Made by a program: the position numbers and the translations under genes. Shown here piece after piece: positions 7,639 to 15,635 of a stretch of DNA of 64,000 nucleotides (positions are counted from its first letter, which is position 1; every line of letters begins with the position of its first letter). Source of the stretch: Butyrivibrio sp. GTDB lineage: Bacteria; Bacillota; Clostridia; Lachnospirales; Lachnospiraceae. Location of the stretch: positions 68,516 to 132,515 of the forward strand of contig NZ_SVFW01000006.1 of the NCBI RefSeq assembly GCF_015056685.1. Reading direction: 5' to 3'. The notes beneath the pieces were generated by a model. The model ran no database searches. It was not told the origin of the DNA and saw only the letters and a program-made list of their open reading frames with translations.

Positions 7639-8340
7639 ATGGCAAAGGCTGCTACAGTACCGGTAAGAGTCGAAAAAGTTCTGGCCGGGCGAAAGATAAT
7701 TGAGCTTAATTATCAGGAAATATATGATCATAAGCCCAACATTTATAAGTGGATAAAAAGGGTGTTTGATATAGTCGCATCAAGCGTCGCGATTATCATT
7801 CTCTCGCCCATATTTATAATGACAGCTCTGGCTATCTTTTTGGAGGATGGCGGTCCTGTTTTCTTTACCCAGCAAAGAGCGGGTAAAGACATGAAGAGCT
7901 TCAAAATATATAAGTTCAGAAGTATGTACAAAAATGCTGAGGCTCAGTTTGAGAGAATGCAGGCACAGAATGAACAGACAGGTCATGCTTTTAAAATCAA
8001 GAATGATCCAAGAGTTACCCACGTGGGGAAGTTCATAAGGCGCTACTCTATAGATGAACTTCCACAGCTTTTTAACATCATAAAGGGCGACATGAGCATT
8101 GTAGGACCAAGGCCAATACTTACATCTCAGATGGAGGCATGCAATGCTTACGAGAAACAGCGAACCATCGTAAAGCCCGGACTTACCTGCTACTGGCAGG
8201 TATGTGGGAGAGCCAAGATCAAATGGGATAAGTGGGTTGAACTTGATCTTCAGTATATTCAGGATATGAGCATTGCAAAAGACATAGAGCTAATTTTCCG
8301 TACATTTCCGGCAATCTTCGGCCAGGACGGAGCGTACTAA
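7639..8340 (+). CDS. Initiating sugar-phosphate transferase (undecaprenyl-phosphate, WcaJ/PglC type)
   Basis: This 233-residue enzyme is the short, monotopic form of the bacterial sugar transferase family. It has KRVFDIVASSVAIIILSPIF (re-entrant helix), the GGPVFFTQQRAGKDMKSFKIYKFRSM signature in parts (GPVFFTQQRAGK, YKFRSMY), IRRYSIDELPQLFNI, GDMSIVGPRP and PGLTCYWQVCGR. These enzymes put the first sugar-1-phosphate onto undecaprenyl phosphate. Length (about 200-235) fits the version without the extra N-terminal membrane domain. It is the last gene before a strong terminator, so the rest of the exopolysaccharide glycosyltransferases, flippase and polymerase must be encoded elsewhere. The sugar donor cannot be read from sequence. 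Confidence 0.93.
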   Translation: MAKAATVPVRVEKVLAGRKIIELNYQEIYDHKPNIYKWIKRVFDIVASSVAIIILSPIFIMTALAIFLEDGGPVFFTQQRAGKDMKSFKIYKFRSMYKNAEAQFERMQAQNEQTGHAFKIKNDPRVTHVGKFIRRYSIDELPQLFNIIKGDMSIVGPRPILTSQMEACNAYEKQRTIVKPGLTCYWQVCGRAKIKWDKWVELDLQYIQDMSIAKDIELIFRTFPAIFGQDGAY

Positions 8341-8352
8341 AAAAGTAGAATG

Positions 8353-8385
8353 GGCCTACACAGATAGATTGTGTAGGTCTTTTTT
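8353..8385 (+). terminator. Intrinsic terminator of the exopolysaccharide operon
   Basis: GGCCTACAC (8353-8361) pairs with GTGTAGGTC (8371-8379) with one G-U pair around a 9-nt loop and is followed by six T residues. It comes 12 bp after the sugar transferase stop. Confidence 0.85.
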
Positions 8386-8401
8386 ATTGTGATTTAAGAA
8401 A
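8380..8401. repeat. Left copy of a 22-bp direct repeat flanking element A
   Basis: The 22 bp beginning TTTTTTATTGTG and ending TTTAAGAAA recur without mismatch at 9459-9480, on the far side of element A. The copy overlaps the T-run of the preceding terminator. It may be a duplicated target or a recombination remnant. Confidence 0.75.
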
Positions 8402-8436
8402 TGTATTCCTGTGTATAAACGTAAGTATTGCGCTTA

Positions 8437-8631
8437 CGTACGCCACCATTGACTGAACCTGAGAATAACGCCGTCTATACCTCGCCGACGGTGAGGATGA
8501 TGGGAACAGTAGTTAGATTCATGCACCGTCGGATTCAGCATTATAGCGTTTTCCTCAGAACCCGTCAATGGCTAGCACCTGGCGGTGTGGCTGGGAATTA
8601 TTGCCTCGGGATCCAATTCCGAGAACAGTAG
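8437..8631 (+). repeat. Element A left terminal inverted repeat
   Basis: Begins CGTACGCCACCATTGAC and ends GAGAACAGTAG. It contains an internal foldback with CCGACGGTG opposite CACCGTCGG and a short CACC/GGTG hairpin. Its reverse complement is found, with scattered mismatches, at 9173-9364. Confidence 0.9.
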
Positions 8632-8649
8632 GGGGTACTTTCTATCTAC

Positions 8650-8835
8650 GGGTAATTTTTTAATTTTCTGACCTTTTGCCCGTATTTTCATAGTATCCAT
8701 GGGCAATATTTAATTTTCTCTGCCTTTTACCCGAGTTATCAAACAATCATTGGGTAAATCTATCATTATTTTCATATTTACCCAAGCTTATTCAATAATT
8801 CTCGGGTAAAAATCATCTCTTTTATTTCTTTACCC
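8650..8835. repeat. Array of four 32-bp GGGTAAA...TTTACCC units (element A)
   Basis: Units at 8650-8681, 8701-8732, 8752-8783 and 8804-8835 are each exactly 32 bp, opening GGGTAA or GGGCAA and closing TTACCC or TGCCC, with variable AT-rich middles. Spacers are 19, 19 and 20 bp, so starts are 51, 51 and 52 bp apart. The same units, almost base for base, occur in element B at 11117-11302. Confidence 0.92.
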
Positions 8836-8841
8836 TCGCGT

Positions 8842-9105
8842 CATGTCGAAAAAGATGTACAAGACATGAATAATAGAATAAATGCCAGATCTCATGCCAA
8901 ACGATTCTATTCAAGGCATGAAATTATGAGAAAAATCTGACACAGCATGTCGAATTACAAAACAAAGACATGGTATCTGAGTCAAAATCACTAACAACAT
9001 GTCTGAACCACTATACAAAGCATGTAATACTTGCAAAAAATCCTCAAATCATGTCAGAAGCCTATGCACAAGGCATGAAAATCGAGAAAAATCTCTCGCA
9101 GCATG
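8842..9105. repeat. Array of CATGTC...GACATG units (element A)
   Basis: Five units with CATGTC or CATGCC at the left and GACATG or GGCATG (one AGCATG) at the right start at 8842, 8893, 8946, 8998 and 9050; a sixth left half-site is at 9102. Unit length is 27-28 bp and spacers 24-25 bp. Start distances are 51, 53, 52, 52 and 52 bp. The middles and spacers are unrelated. The period equals that of the neighbouring GGGTAAA array although the motif differs. Confidence 0.9.
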
Positions 9106-9172
9106 CTATAGCCAGGTAAATCTTTATGTTTTCAATATCCCAAGTCTCCAGCTGATTCAATTTCAGCCATCT

Positions 9173-9364
9173 CTACTGTTCTCGGAGTCAGAGCCAGAGG
9201 CAATTGTACCAGCCACACCGCAAGGTGCTTGCCATTGACGTGGTCTGAGGAAAACGCTACAATGCTGCATCCGACTGTGAGATAGAATCTACTGTTCCCA
9301 TCATCATCACCGTCGGCGAGGTATAGACGGCGCTTTCCGCAGGTTCAGTCAATGGTGGCGTACG
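9173..9364 (-). repeat. Element A right terminal inverted repeat
   Basis: On the minus strand it reads from CGTACGCCACCATTGAC to GAGAACAGTAG, matching 8437-8631 with scattered substitutions and small indels. The inner stem is weakened here (CACAGTCGG instead of CACCGTCGG). Confidence 0.9.
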
Positions 9365-9458
9365 CAGCCGCAATCTAAAATTTTTAGAGAGTTAGAGAAG
9401 TCACTTACGCATATACAAAATGTAAGTATCCTTCGAAAGCTTTGCATCACCTTTATAA

Positions 9459-9480
9459 TTTTTTATTGTGATTTAAGAAA
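9459..9480. repeat. Right copy of the 22-bp direct repeat flanking element A
   Basis: Identical to 8380-8401. About 40 bp separate it from the right element end, against about 10 bp on the left, so it is not a simple tight target-site duplication. Confidence 0.75.
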
Positions 9481-9614
9481 GTTATTTCTTTTTAATGATA
9501 GTTAATGTTCATTTAATTGTATTTTTTCGGGGGGGGGTAGACTAGAAGTGTAACTGTGTGGGATGGCTTTTGATATAAAAAGCCAGAGGTTCTCTTTGAA
9601 AGAGAGGTAAATTG

Positions 9615-10748
9615 ATGAAACTAAGTAGATTATTTGCGGTCGCTTTAAGCGGATTGCTGTTTATTCAGGCACCGGTTGTTGTGTTGGCAGAGGAATCTTA
9701 TCAGGATGGTAATTTGTATAAGTGTGATGATGAAAAAGAAGACTACTTATTTGTAGGGCATAATGGTTTTTTCTTATCTGAAGATGAACATCAAGATTAT
9801 GAAAAAGTTTATGATACAGGAAGCGCTTTTAAAGAAGTCACAGATGATAGTGCCGATGGCAAAGAATATGGAGCAGGCTATGCCTTTGATTGTCAACAGA
9901 GTCCAAGTTCCGGCTATGTTGGTGGACTAACATCAAATTTGGTTGGGTTTGAGACGACCTTGTCAGAAGACCAAGTGGTAAAACTTCAATATATCGGTAA
10001 TGAAACTGATAAACCTTATAGATTGAGCCTGACAACTGCTTCATCCGAATCAGGAACAAGTGGTGGTGAAGAAGGACAATCATCAGGAGAATCAGGAGAA
10101 CAGGGAACGACTACAGAGCCAATTACAGAACCCACTTCGGAGTCAACTACAGAACCTACCACAGAACCTACTACGGAGCCAACTACAGAGCCAACTGTAG
10201 AGCCAGCACAGCCAGAAACTCCAGCAGAAGAAAATGTAGAGCCTACACCAGTTGTTGTAACTGAAAATACCAATAATAGTCAGCCTGCAGCACCAGCTGA
10301 TGAACCACAGCAGCCAGCAAATCAGGAACCTCAGGCGCCTGATACGACAGGTAGGATCAATATAATAAGCACAGCAGTAGGCAATGCACTTCCAACTACT
10401 GAACTTGGAAACGCAGAGGTTCCTACCAGAACATTGTCTCTTGATATATTTAGTATTACTCCTGCCCAAATGACAGCAGCAGTAAGCGATACAGTAAAAA
10501 GTGCGCCAGCAGATGGAAATGTAGTTATTGAAACAAATACTATCTCATGCCTTGATAATAATATGGTTCAGGCGTTTGCACAGAGACCGGACGTTGCTAT
10601 CAGCATAGTATTCAAAAATAAAGAAGGACAAAAACTAAAAGTAACAATTCCTGCCGGATATCCTGTTACAACTCTTCTTGATGAAAATGGTTACTGCGGA
10701 TATATGCACCTTGTAGATATTTTTGGTGCTACTGTTCTGTCAGAGTAA
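9615..10748 (+). CDS. Secreted protein with Thr-Glu-Pro repeats, function unknown
   Basis: The protein has 377 residues. A signal peptide (about 1-26, cleavage near VLAEE) is followed by an N-terminal domain rich in acidic and Tyr residues. Next come a Ser/Gly/Glu linker, TEPT repeats (about residues 155-195) and a Pro/Ala/Gln-rich stretch. A C-terminal domain of about 110 residues includes VVIETNTISCLDNNMVQAFA and ISIVFKNKEGQKLKVTIPAG. I do not recognise either domain. The ATG at 9615 is preferred over TTG at 9612 because AGAGAGG is then 8 bp upstream. The gene has its own terminator and sits alone between elements A and B, which lie in the same orientation. An exported surface or cell-wall protein is inferred. 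Confidence 0.82.
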   Translation: MKLSRLFAVALSGLLFIQAPVVVLAEESYQDGNLYKCDDEKEDYLFVGHNGFFLSEDEHQDYEKVYDTGSAFKEVTDDSADGKEYGAGYAFDCQQSPSSGYVGGLTSNLVGFETTLSEDQVVKLQYIGNETDKPYRLSLTTASSESGTSGGEEGQSSGESGEQGTTTEPITEPTSESTTEPTTEPTTEPTTEPTVEPAQPETPAEENVEPTPVVVTENTNNSQPAAPADEPQQPANQEPQAPDTTGRINIISTAVGNALPTTELGNAEVPTRTLSLDIFSITPAQMTAAVSDTVKSAPADGNVVIETNTISCLDNNMVQAFAQRPDVAISIVFKNKEGQKLKVTIPAGYPVTTLLDENGYCGYMHLVDIFGATVLSE

Positions 10749-10792
10749 GATTTAGAAATTGCTAAAATGGATTAGAATTGATGATTATTACG

Positions 10793-10828
10793 AATGCTTA
10801 CGCCACCGGCGTAAGCATTCTTTTATTA
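10793..10828 (+). terminator. Perfect-stem terminator of the TEPT-repeat gene
   Basis: GAATGCTTACGCC (10793-10805) and GGCGTAAGCATTC (10809-10821) form a perfect 13-bp stem with a 3-nt ACC loop, followed by TTTTATT. Confidence 0.92.
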
Positions 10829-10904
10829 TCAATTCACAATTGTTAAGGGTATACAAAGCATTCGAGGGGGAGTGGTTTGGATAAACGTAAGTATTGCGCT
10901 CCTA

Positions 10905-11093
10905 TACGCCACCATTGACTGAACCTGAGGAAAACGCCGTCTATACCTCGCCGACGGTGAGAATGATGGGAACAGTAATTCTTCACTCACCGTCGGCCCC
11001 AGCATTGTAGCGTTTTCATCAGAACCAGTAAAGGGCAAGCACCTAGCGGTGTGGCTGTTTTTTCTGCCTCAGGCTCAAAATCCAGGAACAGTT
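10905..11093 (+). repeat. Element B left terminal inverted repeat
   Basis: Begins TACGCCACCATTGACTGAAC and ends near GGAACAGTT. CCGACGGTG and CACCGTCGG of the inner stem are intact; the outer stem is eroded (AGTAAAGGG in place of GTCAATGG). Confidence 0.9.
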
Positions 11094-11116
11094 GAGGCGG
11101 ACGCTTTTCTACCTAC

Positions 11117-11302
11117 GGGCAATTTTTTAATTTTCCGACCTTTTACCCGTGTTTTATTAGTGCCCATGGGTAATATTTAATTTTCTCTGACTTTTACCCG
11201 AGTTATCAAACAATCATTGGGTAAATCTATCATTATTTTCATATTTACCCAAGCTTATTCAATAATTCTCGGGTAAAAATCATCTCTTTTAGTTCTTTAC
11301 CC
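11117..11302. repeat. Array of four 32-bp GGGTAAA...TTTACCC units (element B)
   Basis: Units at 11117-11148, 11168-11199, 11219-11250 and 11271-11302 are each 32 bp, with spacers of 19, 19 and 20 bp. A degraded 33-bp unit follows at 11327-11359 after a 24-bp spacer, and a half-site GGGTCAA at 11380. The first four match those of element A nearly base for base. Confidence 0.92.
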
Positions 11303-11591
11303 AAATCATTCACTAAACTAACTCATGGGTAAAAACCTGCATTTTGTTCTTTAGTACCCGCAATGCTCTTTAAAAAAATGGGTCAAGTCCTATTTTATAA
11401 GCTAAATCAGGCTGTTTATAATAGAGTTATCTTATATGCACAGCTGGCCGTAGACATTGCAATGCATAGTCGCTTATACCTCTTTGTTTTGCATGCTTGA
11501 TCATACATCTATCTTTTAGGCAGTAAGGCAATGTATGTTAAATTGAAGAGATAAGCTCCTCATATCGAACTTGCAAATTATCATCTATCCT

Positions 11592-11785
11592 TTACTGTTC
11601 TCGGATTCAGAGCCCGAGGCACTTAAAACCAGCCACACCGAAGGTGCTTGCCCTTGACGGGTTCTGAGGGAAACGCTACAATGCTGAATCCGATGGTGAA
11701 AGAATCTATCTACTGTTCCCATCATCCTCACCGTCGGCTCGCAGGCCAGGGCGTTTTCCCTCAGGTTCAGTCAGGGGTGGCGTAC
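11592..11785 (-). repeat. Element B right terminal inverted repeat
   Basis: Minus-strand copy of the family terminal repeat. The outer stem shows a paired change relative to element C: CCC opposite GGG where C has CCA opposite TGG. This suggests selection for the folded form. Confidence 0.88.
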
Positions 11786-11920
11786 AGAGCCAATTTACTT
11801 ATGTTTTTCAATCTTCATAATCAACAAAATTCATCTATTATTCTTATCAAATTTACACTATAGACTAACGCAATATCGCATGAGTACAATTAATTCATCG
11901 ATATTCTTGGGGAGGTCTAT

Positions 11921-12724
11921 ATGTTTTGTACATGTCACTATTTTAGCCACGTTTTAAATCACAATACGGAGATTAATGTTGTAATTCCGACTCCTGAAGG
12001 AAATGAGCAGATTACTGCTACAGGGAAAGATATGCGTTATGACTATGAGAATGGTCTTCCTGTAGTTTATTTGTTGCATGGAGCTTTTGGAGACAACAGC
12101 TCATGGTCAAGGTTTTCAAGCATAGAAAGATACGCTCAGGCACATAACTGCATTGCGGTAATGGCGGGCGTTGAAAATAGTTTTTATCAGGATATGGCAC
12201 GGGGAGGCCAGTACTATACATATATGACAAAAGAACTGCCGGAGTACATTACACGCATATTCCCGGCATCAAAGAAAAGAGAAGATACGTATGTTGCAGG
12301 GCTTTCTATGGGAGGATACGGAGCCTGGTTTTTAGCACTTTCAAGACCCGATATTTATTCAAAGGCTGCATCAATGTCAGGAGCTCTTGATATCGTGCGA
12401 CTTCATGATGAAGCAATGGCCGGTAAAGTGGATAACCCATTCCCTTGGGAGGATGCTTTTGGTGAAGCGGCAGGCCACCTTGAAGGGAGCGACAGAGACC
12501 TGTTTGCATTATTAAAAAGAGATATGGAAAACGGACAGGTTCCAGAACTGTACCAGTCATGCGGCACAGAAGACTTTTTATATAAGCTCAATCAGGGAGT
12601 TCATGAGAAACTTGAAAAAATGGGAGTGAAGAGCATTTACAAAGAAGTTCCTGATCATATGCACAACTGGGATTTTTGGGATCTGGAGATCAGGAGCATC
12701 CTTGACTGGATGTTTCCGGCATAA
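11921..12724 (+). CDS. Esterase D/tributyrin-esterase-like alpha/beta hydrolase
   Basis: This 267-residue hydrolase has the nucleophile elbow GLSMGGYGAW (Ser about residue 129), the oxyanion-side motif PVVYLLHGAFGDNSSW, and a late DHMHNWDFWD segment with the catalytic His. The pattern fits the putative esterase family that includes acetyl-xylan and feruloyl esterases and S-formylglutathione hydrolase. No signal peptide is visible, so it should act in the cytoplasm, perhaps deacetylating imported oligosaccharides. GGGGAGG precedes the ATG at 11921. It is followed after 90 bp by the GH31 gene, which supports a sugar-catabolic role. The substrate is not determined. Confidence 0.85.
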   Translation: MFCTCHYFSHVLNHNTEINVVIPTPEGNEQITATGKDMRYDYENGLPVVYLLHGAFGDNSSWSRFSSIERYAQAHNCIAVMAGVENSFYQDMARGGQYYTYMTKELPEYITRIFPASKKREDTYVAGLSMGGYGAWFLALSRPDIYSKAASMSGALDIVRLHDEAMAGKVDNPFPWEDAFGEAAGHLEGSDRDLFALLKRDMENGQVPELYQSCGTEDFLYKLNQGVHEKLEKMGVKSIYKEVPDHMHNWDFWDLEIRSILDWMFPA

Positions 12725-12814
12725 TTGAAGCAGATTCTAAAAATGCACATTATTATAAAAATGAACTGATGAGTAAAGTGAATTCTCTATATTTGAAAGG
12801 ATTAGGAGTATCCC

Positions 12815-15334
12815 ATGAAAATTTGTAAAAAGTTAAACAGCATAAAAAAGACTGATTACGGATATCTGGCTGAACTTGACAAAGCATACATGAAGATATG
12901 TTTTTTAACCGACAGCATTGTCAGAATTAAAGTATCTTTTGGAGATATTGCAGATGCTGATAAGCCTGAAGGATCATACGTGCTTCAGATGACTGGCTGG
13001 GATGACAGACTTGATTTCCTTTTTGAAGACAGAAAGCATGTAACTCCACTTAAAGCTCTATTAGAGGAAAAAGAAAATGAGATATGTCTGAAGACTGATT
13101 CAGTATGTCTTTTGCTGGAAAAGAACCCGCTTAGCATAAAGCTTGTGGATAAAGATGGCGATGTCATTTATGAAGGTGTAAAAGGAAGCCCATTTATAAA
13201 GGATGCTAATAACAGAGTAACCGGTTACACCAGAATGAATGAGGACGACTGCTTCTATGGTTTTGGTGAAAAGACTGGTCCAATAAACAAGAATAAGGAC
13301 TTTATCAGAGAACGAGCCACCGATTGCTGGAGCTACGATCCTGAAAAGTGCGACACCATGTATAAGCACATTCCTTTTTATTTAAGGCTCGACAGGCAGG
13401 CAAGGAAGGCAACGGGACTTTTTTATAACAATTTCCATGAATCAGTATTTAATATGGGAAAAGAAAAGAGTAATTACTGGCCAAGATACACATACTTCCA
13501 GGCTGACGGCGGCGATCTTGATCTTTTTGTATTCACCGGCCCATCCATAAAAAATGTGCTGGATGATTATACAGCTCTGACGGGAAGACCGGCTCTTTTA
13601 CCTAAAAGAGCTCTTGGCTATCAGGGGTCATCAATGTACTATTCGGAGCTTGAAAAAGACTCTGACAAGGCGCTTATTGAATTTGTGGAGACTGTCAGAA
13701 GAAAGGGATTCCCAATTGACGGATTCCATCTGTCTTCCGGCTATACATCATACGACAATAAGAGGTGCGTATTTACCTGGAATAAAGAAAGGTTCCCTGA
13801 TCCAAAGGGATATTTTGCAAAGATGAACGAGCTTGGGGCGCAGAACGTTCCTAATGTTAAGCCGGGAATTCTTTTGATGCATCCAAAGTTTGATGAGTTC
13901 AAAAAGGAAGGCGTTTTTGTAAGAGACAGTGAAAATGATAAAGAACCGGCTGTAGGTTCCTGGTGGGGAGGCCCCGGGGCATTTTGGGATTACACAAGCC
14001 CTAAGGGAAGAGAACTGTGGAAAAAATATCTTACAGAGACTGTTATTGATATTGGAACCAATTCTATTTGGGATGATAACTGCGAATATGACAGTCTTTT
14101 GGACCACGACAGCAAGTGCGACTACGACGGCGAGGGCGGCAGGATCGGCGAGTTCAAGCCTGTTATGTGCACCATCATGAGTAAGCTTGCCTGTGAAGCG
14201 GTAAAAGAGCATGACAAGAGCAAAAGACCTTATGTTGTTTGCCGAAGTGGTAGCAGCGGAATTCAGAAATACGCTCAGAACTGGGTTGGTGATAACTGCA
14301 CAGCGTGGAGAACTTTAAAACACAATATACCGACCATGCTTGGAGTGGGACTATCAGGCCAACCTAATACAGGCTGTGATATTGGCGGTTTTGCGGGACC
14401 GGCACCTGAAGAAGAGCTCTTTGTCAGATGGGTGCAGCATGGCATATTCCAGCCAAGATTTTCAATTCATTCGGCAAGTAGTGACAACACTGTAACAGAA
14501 CCGTGGATGTATTCAAGACAGACTGACAGGATAAGAAATGCAATCCTGCTTAGATATCGCATGCTTCCTCATTTCTATTCACTGGAGTATGAAGCTCATG
14601 TGACCGGTGCTCCGATAATGAGGCCTCTTGTCTATGAGTTCCAAAATGATGAGAACGTCTATGAAGAAAACTTTGAGTTTATGCTTGGAAAAGACCTGCT
14701 TGTGGCAAATGTTCTTGAAAAGGGACAGATAGTAAAAGATATTTATCTTCCTGAAGGCTGTAAATGGTTTGATCTTGAGAACAACTTTAAATGCTACGAA
14801 GGTGGACAGGTGATATCTATTCCTGTAAATATCAACTCTATCCCGAGATTCTTGAGGGAGGGTGCAATACTGCCAACGGCTCTCAATCAGCCTATGAATG
14901 CGGAAAAAGACCCGGTGACGGATTTAAGCCTCACATTTGTTCCGTATACAGATGGAAAAGAGCATGTATCAGAGTATATATATTACGATGATGACGGCTG
15001 CAGCAATGATTTCGAGGACGGAGTATACAGAAAGACCACTATTACCATGAGTGGCAGCGGTGTAATAGATATCTCATTTAAGGGCGAGGGCACTTATAAA
15101 GATACTGTGGAAACAGTGGTGGCGACAGTTGTGTATAAAGAGAAAGCGCCTTTGTGGATATCCTTTGAAGACAAGAAGCTAACTCACATTTTGGACAGGG
15201 AAAAGTTTGAAGCATCCGATAACTGCTGGTATTATAGCGAGACCTTGAGAGCAGCACTCATTAAGTTTAGGAATCCAAAGCACGATGCCAGCCTCAAAGT
15301 GTCATTTGAAGAGTTTGATCTTATTGGGATGTGA
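12815..15334 (+). CDS. Glycoside hydrolase family 31 (alpha-glucosidase/alpha-xylosidase type)
   Basis: The protein has 839 residues and no signal peptide. The GH31 domain order is visible: N-terminal beta domain with MNEDDCFYGFGEKTGP, the (beta/alpha)8 barrel starting at LLPKRALGYQGS, and C-terminal beta domains. The nucleophile region WDDNCEYD places the likely catalytic Asp at 421; WVGDNCTAW places the acid/base Asp at 493. WVQHGIFQPRFSIHS and RYRMLPHFYSLEYEAH are typical GH31 sequences. It should cleave alpha-linked glucose or xylose from oligosaccharides in the cytoplasm. The choice between alpha-glucosidase and alpha-xylosidase cannot be made by eye. AGGAG precedes the ATG. Confidence 0.93.
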   Translation: MKICKKLNSIKKTDYGYLAELDKAYMKICFLTDSIVRIKVSFGDIADADKPEGSYVLQMTGWDDRLDFLFEDRKHVTPLKALLEEKENEICLKTDSVCLLLEKNPLSIKLVDKDGDVIYEGVKGSPFIKDANNRVTGYTRMNEDDCFYGFGEKTGPINKNKDFIRERATDCWSYDPEKCDTMYKHIPFYLRLDRQARKATGLFYNNFHESVFNMGKEKSNYWPRYTYFQADGGDLDLFVFTGPSIKNVLDDYTALTGRPALLPKRALGYQGSSMYYSELEKDSDKALIEFVETVRRKGFPIDGFHLSSGYTSYDNKRCVFTWNKERFPDPKGYFAKMNELGAQNVPNVKPGILLMHPKFDEFKKEGVFVRDSENDKEPAVGSWWGGPGAFWDYTSPKGRELWKKYLTETVIDIGTNSIWDDNCEYDSLLDHDSKCDYDGEGGRIGEFKPVMCTIMSKLACEAVKEHDKSKRPYVVCRSGSSGIQKYAQNWVGDNCTAWRTLKHNIPTMLGVGLSGQPNTGCDIGGFAGPAPEEELFVRWVQHGIFQPRFSIHSASSDNTVTEPWMYSRQTDRIRNAILLRYRMLPHFYSLEYEAHVTGAPIMRPLVYEFQNDENVYEENFEFMLGKDLLVANVLEKGQIVKDIYLPEGCKWFDLENNFKCYEGGQVISIPVNINSIPRFLREGAILPTALNQPMNAEKDPVTDLSLTFVPYTDGKEHVSEYIYYDDDGCSNDFEDGVYRKTTITMSGSGVIDISFKGEGTYKDTVETVVATVVYKEKAPLWISFEDKKLTHILDREKFEASDNCWYYSETLRAALIKFRNPKHDASLKVSFEEFDLIGM

Positions 15335-15349
15335 GCGATATAAGGATTC

Positions 15350-15394
15350 AAGTAGATACAAAGCTGTGCTTGCACAAAGCTTTGTATCTATTTG
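15350..15394 (+). terminator. Long hairpin after the GH31 gene
   Basis: CAAGTAGATACAAAGCT pairs with AGCTTTGTATCTATTTG over 17 positions (one G-U), and GTGC/GCAC can extend the stem into the loop. No long T-run follows, so termination efficiency is uncertain. A second weaker stem (GGATTGC at 15450, GCAATCC at 15471) lies downstream. The rest of 15395-15553 holds no recognisable feature. Confidence 0.55.
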
Positions 15395-15553
15395 AAGACT
15401 GAACGGACATGAGGAAGTAGCACGATAGTGCGGATTCCGAATGAGCGTAGGATTGCGAGAACGAAGTGTAGCAATCCGTATATCGCGAAACAAATAATTT
15501 GTTGTGCAACGTGCATATAATTTTTAAGGAATATCAATATTTTGTGTCCAATA

Positions 15554-15582
15554 TTTACAGAGGTACAAAATAACGATATAAT
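15554..15582 (+). promoter_or_regulatory. Sigma-A promoter of the first sugar-import locus
   Basis: TTTACA (15554-15559) and TATAAT (15577-15582) are 17 bp apart, about 55 bp upstream of the binding-protein start codon. Confidence 0.75.
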
Positions 15583-15635
15583 AAATTATGGTATTTTTAT
15601 ACAAAAGCCTGCAATTAAACTTAGGAGGGAAAGAA

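Larger units (their letters stand above)
8411..9435. mobile_element. Noncoding inverted-repeat element, copy A
   Basis: This is a region of about 1 kb with no convincing gene. It is bounded by inverted repeats 8437-8631 and 9173-9364. Outside each lies a TGTATA..CGTAAGT-like end (left near 8411-8425; right, inverted, near 9402-9416). The core holds four 32-bp GGGTAAA-type units followed by a CATGTC-type array. The same terminal repeats occur in copies B and C. No transposase is present, so it would be non-autonomous if mobile. A structured noncoding RNA is an alternative reading. Outer limits are estimates to about 20 bp. Confidence 0.7.
10880..11805. mobile_element. Noncoding inverted-repeat element, copy B
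   Basis: This is a second copy of the element family, in the same orientation as A. Inverted repeats are at 10905-11093 and 11592-11785; the left one is preceded by ATAAACGTAAGTATTGCGC as in copy A. The left half of the core is nearly the same as A's (GGGTAAA units). The right half (about 11400-11590) is unrelated to A's CATGTC array and shows no clear regular unit. There is no gene inside. Outer limits are estimates. Confidence 0.7.

Noticed and set aside
8650..9105. CRISPR array
   Set aside because: Regular spacing is present, but the conserved parts are only 6-10 bp at unit ends, the units are palindromic-ended, neither unit middle nor spacer is a constant repeat, and no cas gene is in the window.
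8428..9238. Open frames of 67 and 79 residues inside element A
   Set aside because: They run through the terminal repeats and arrays, have no conserved start or ribosome site, and are not preserved in copies B and C.
8411..9435. Integron attC cassette array
   Set aside because: No integrase gene, no cassettes between sites, and the repeat ends lack the attC core-site pattern (GTTRRRY).
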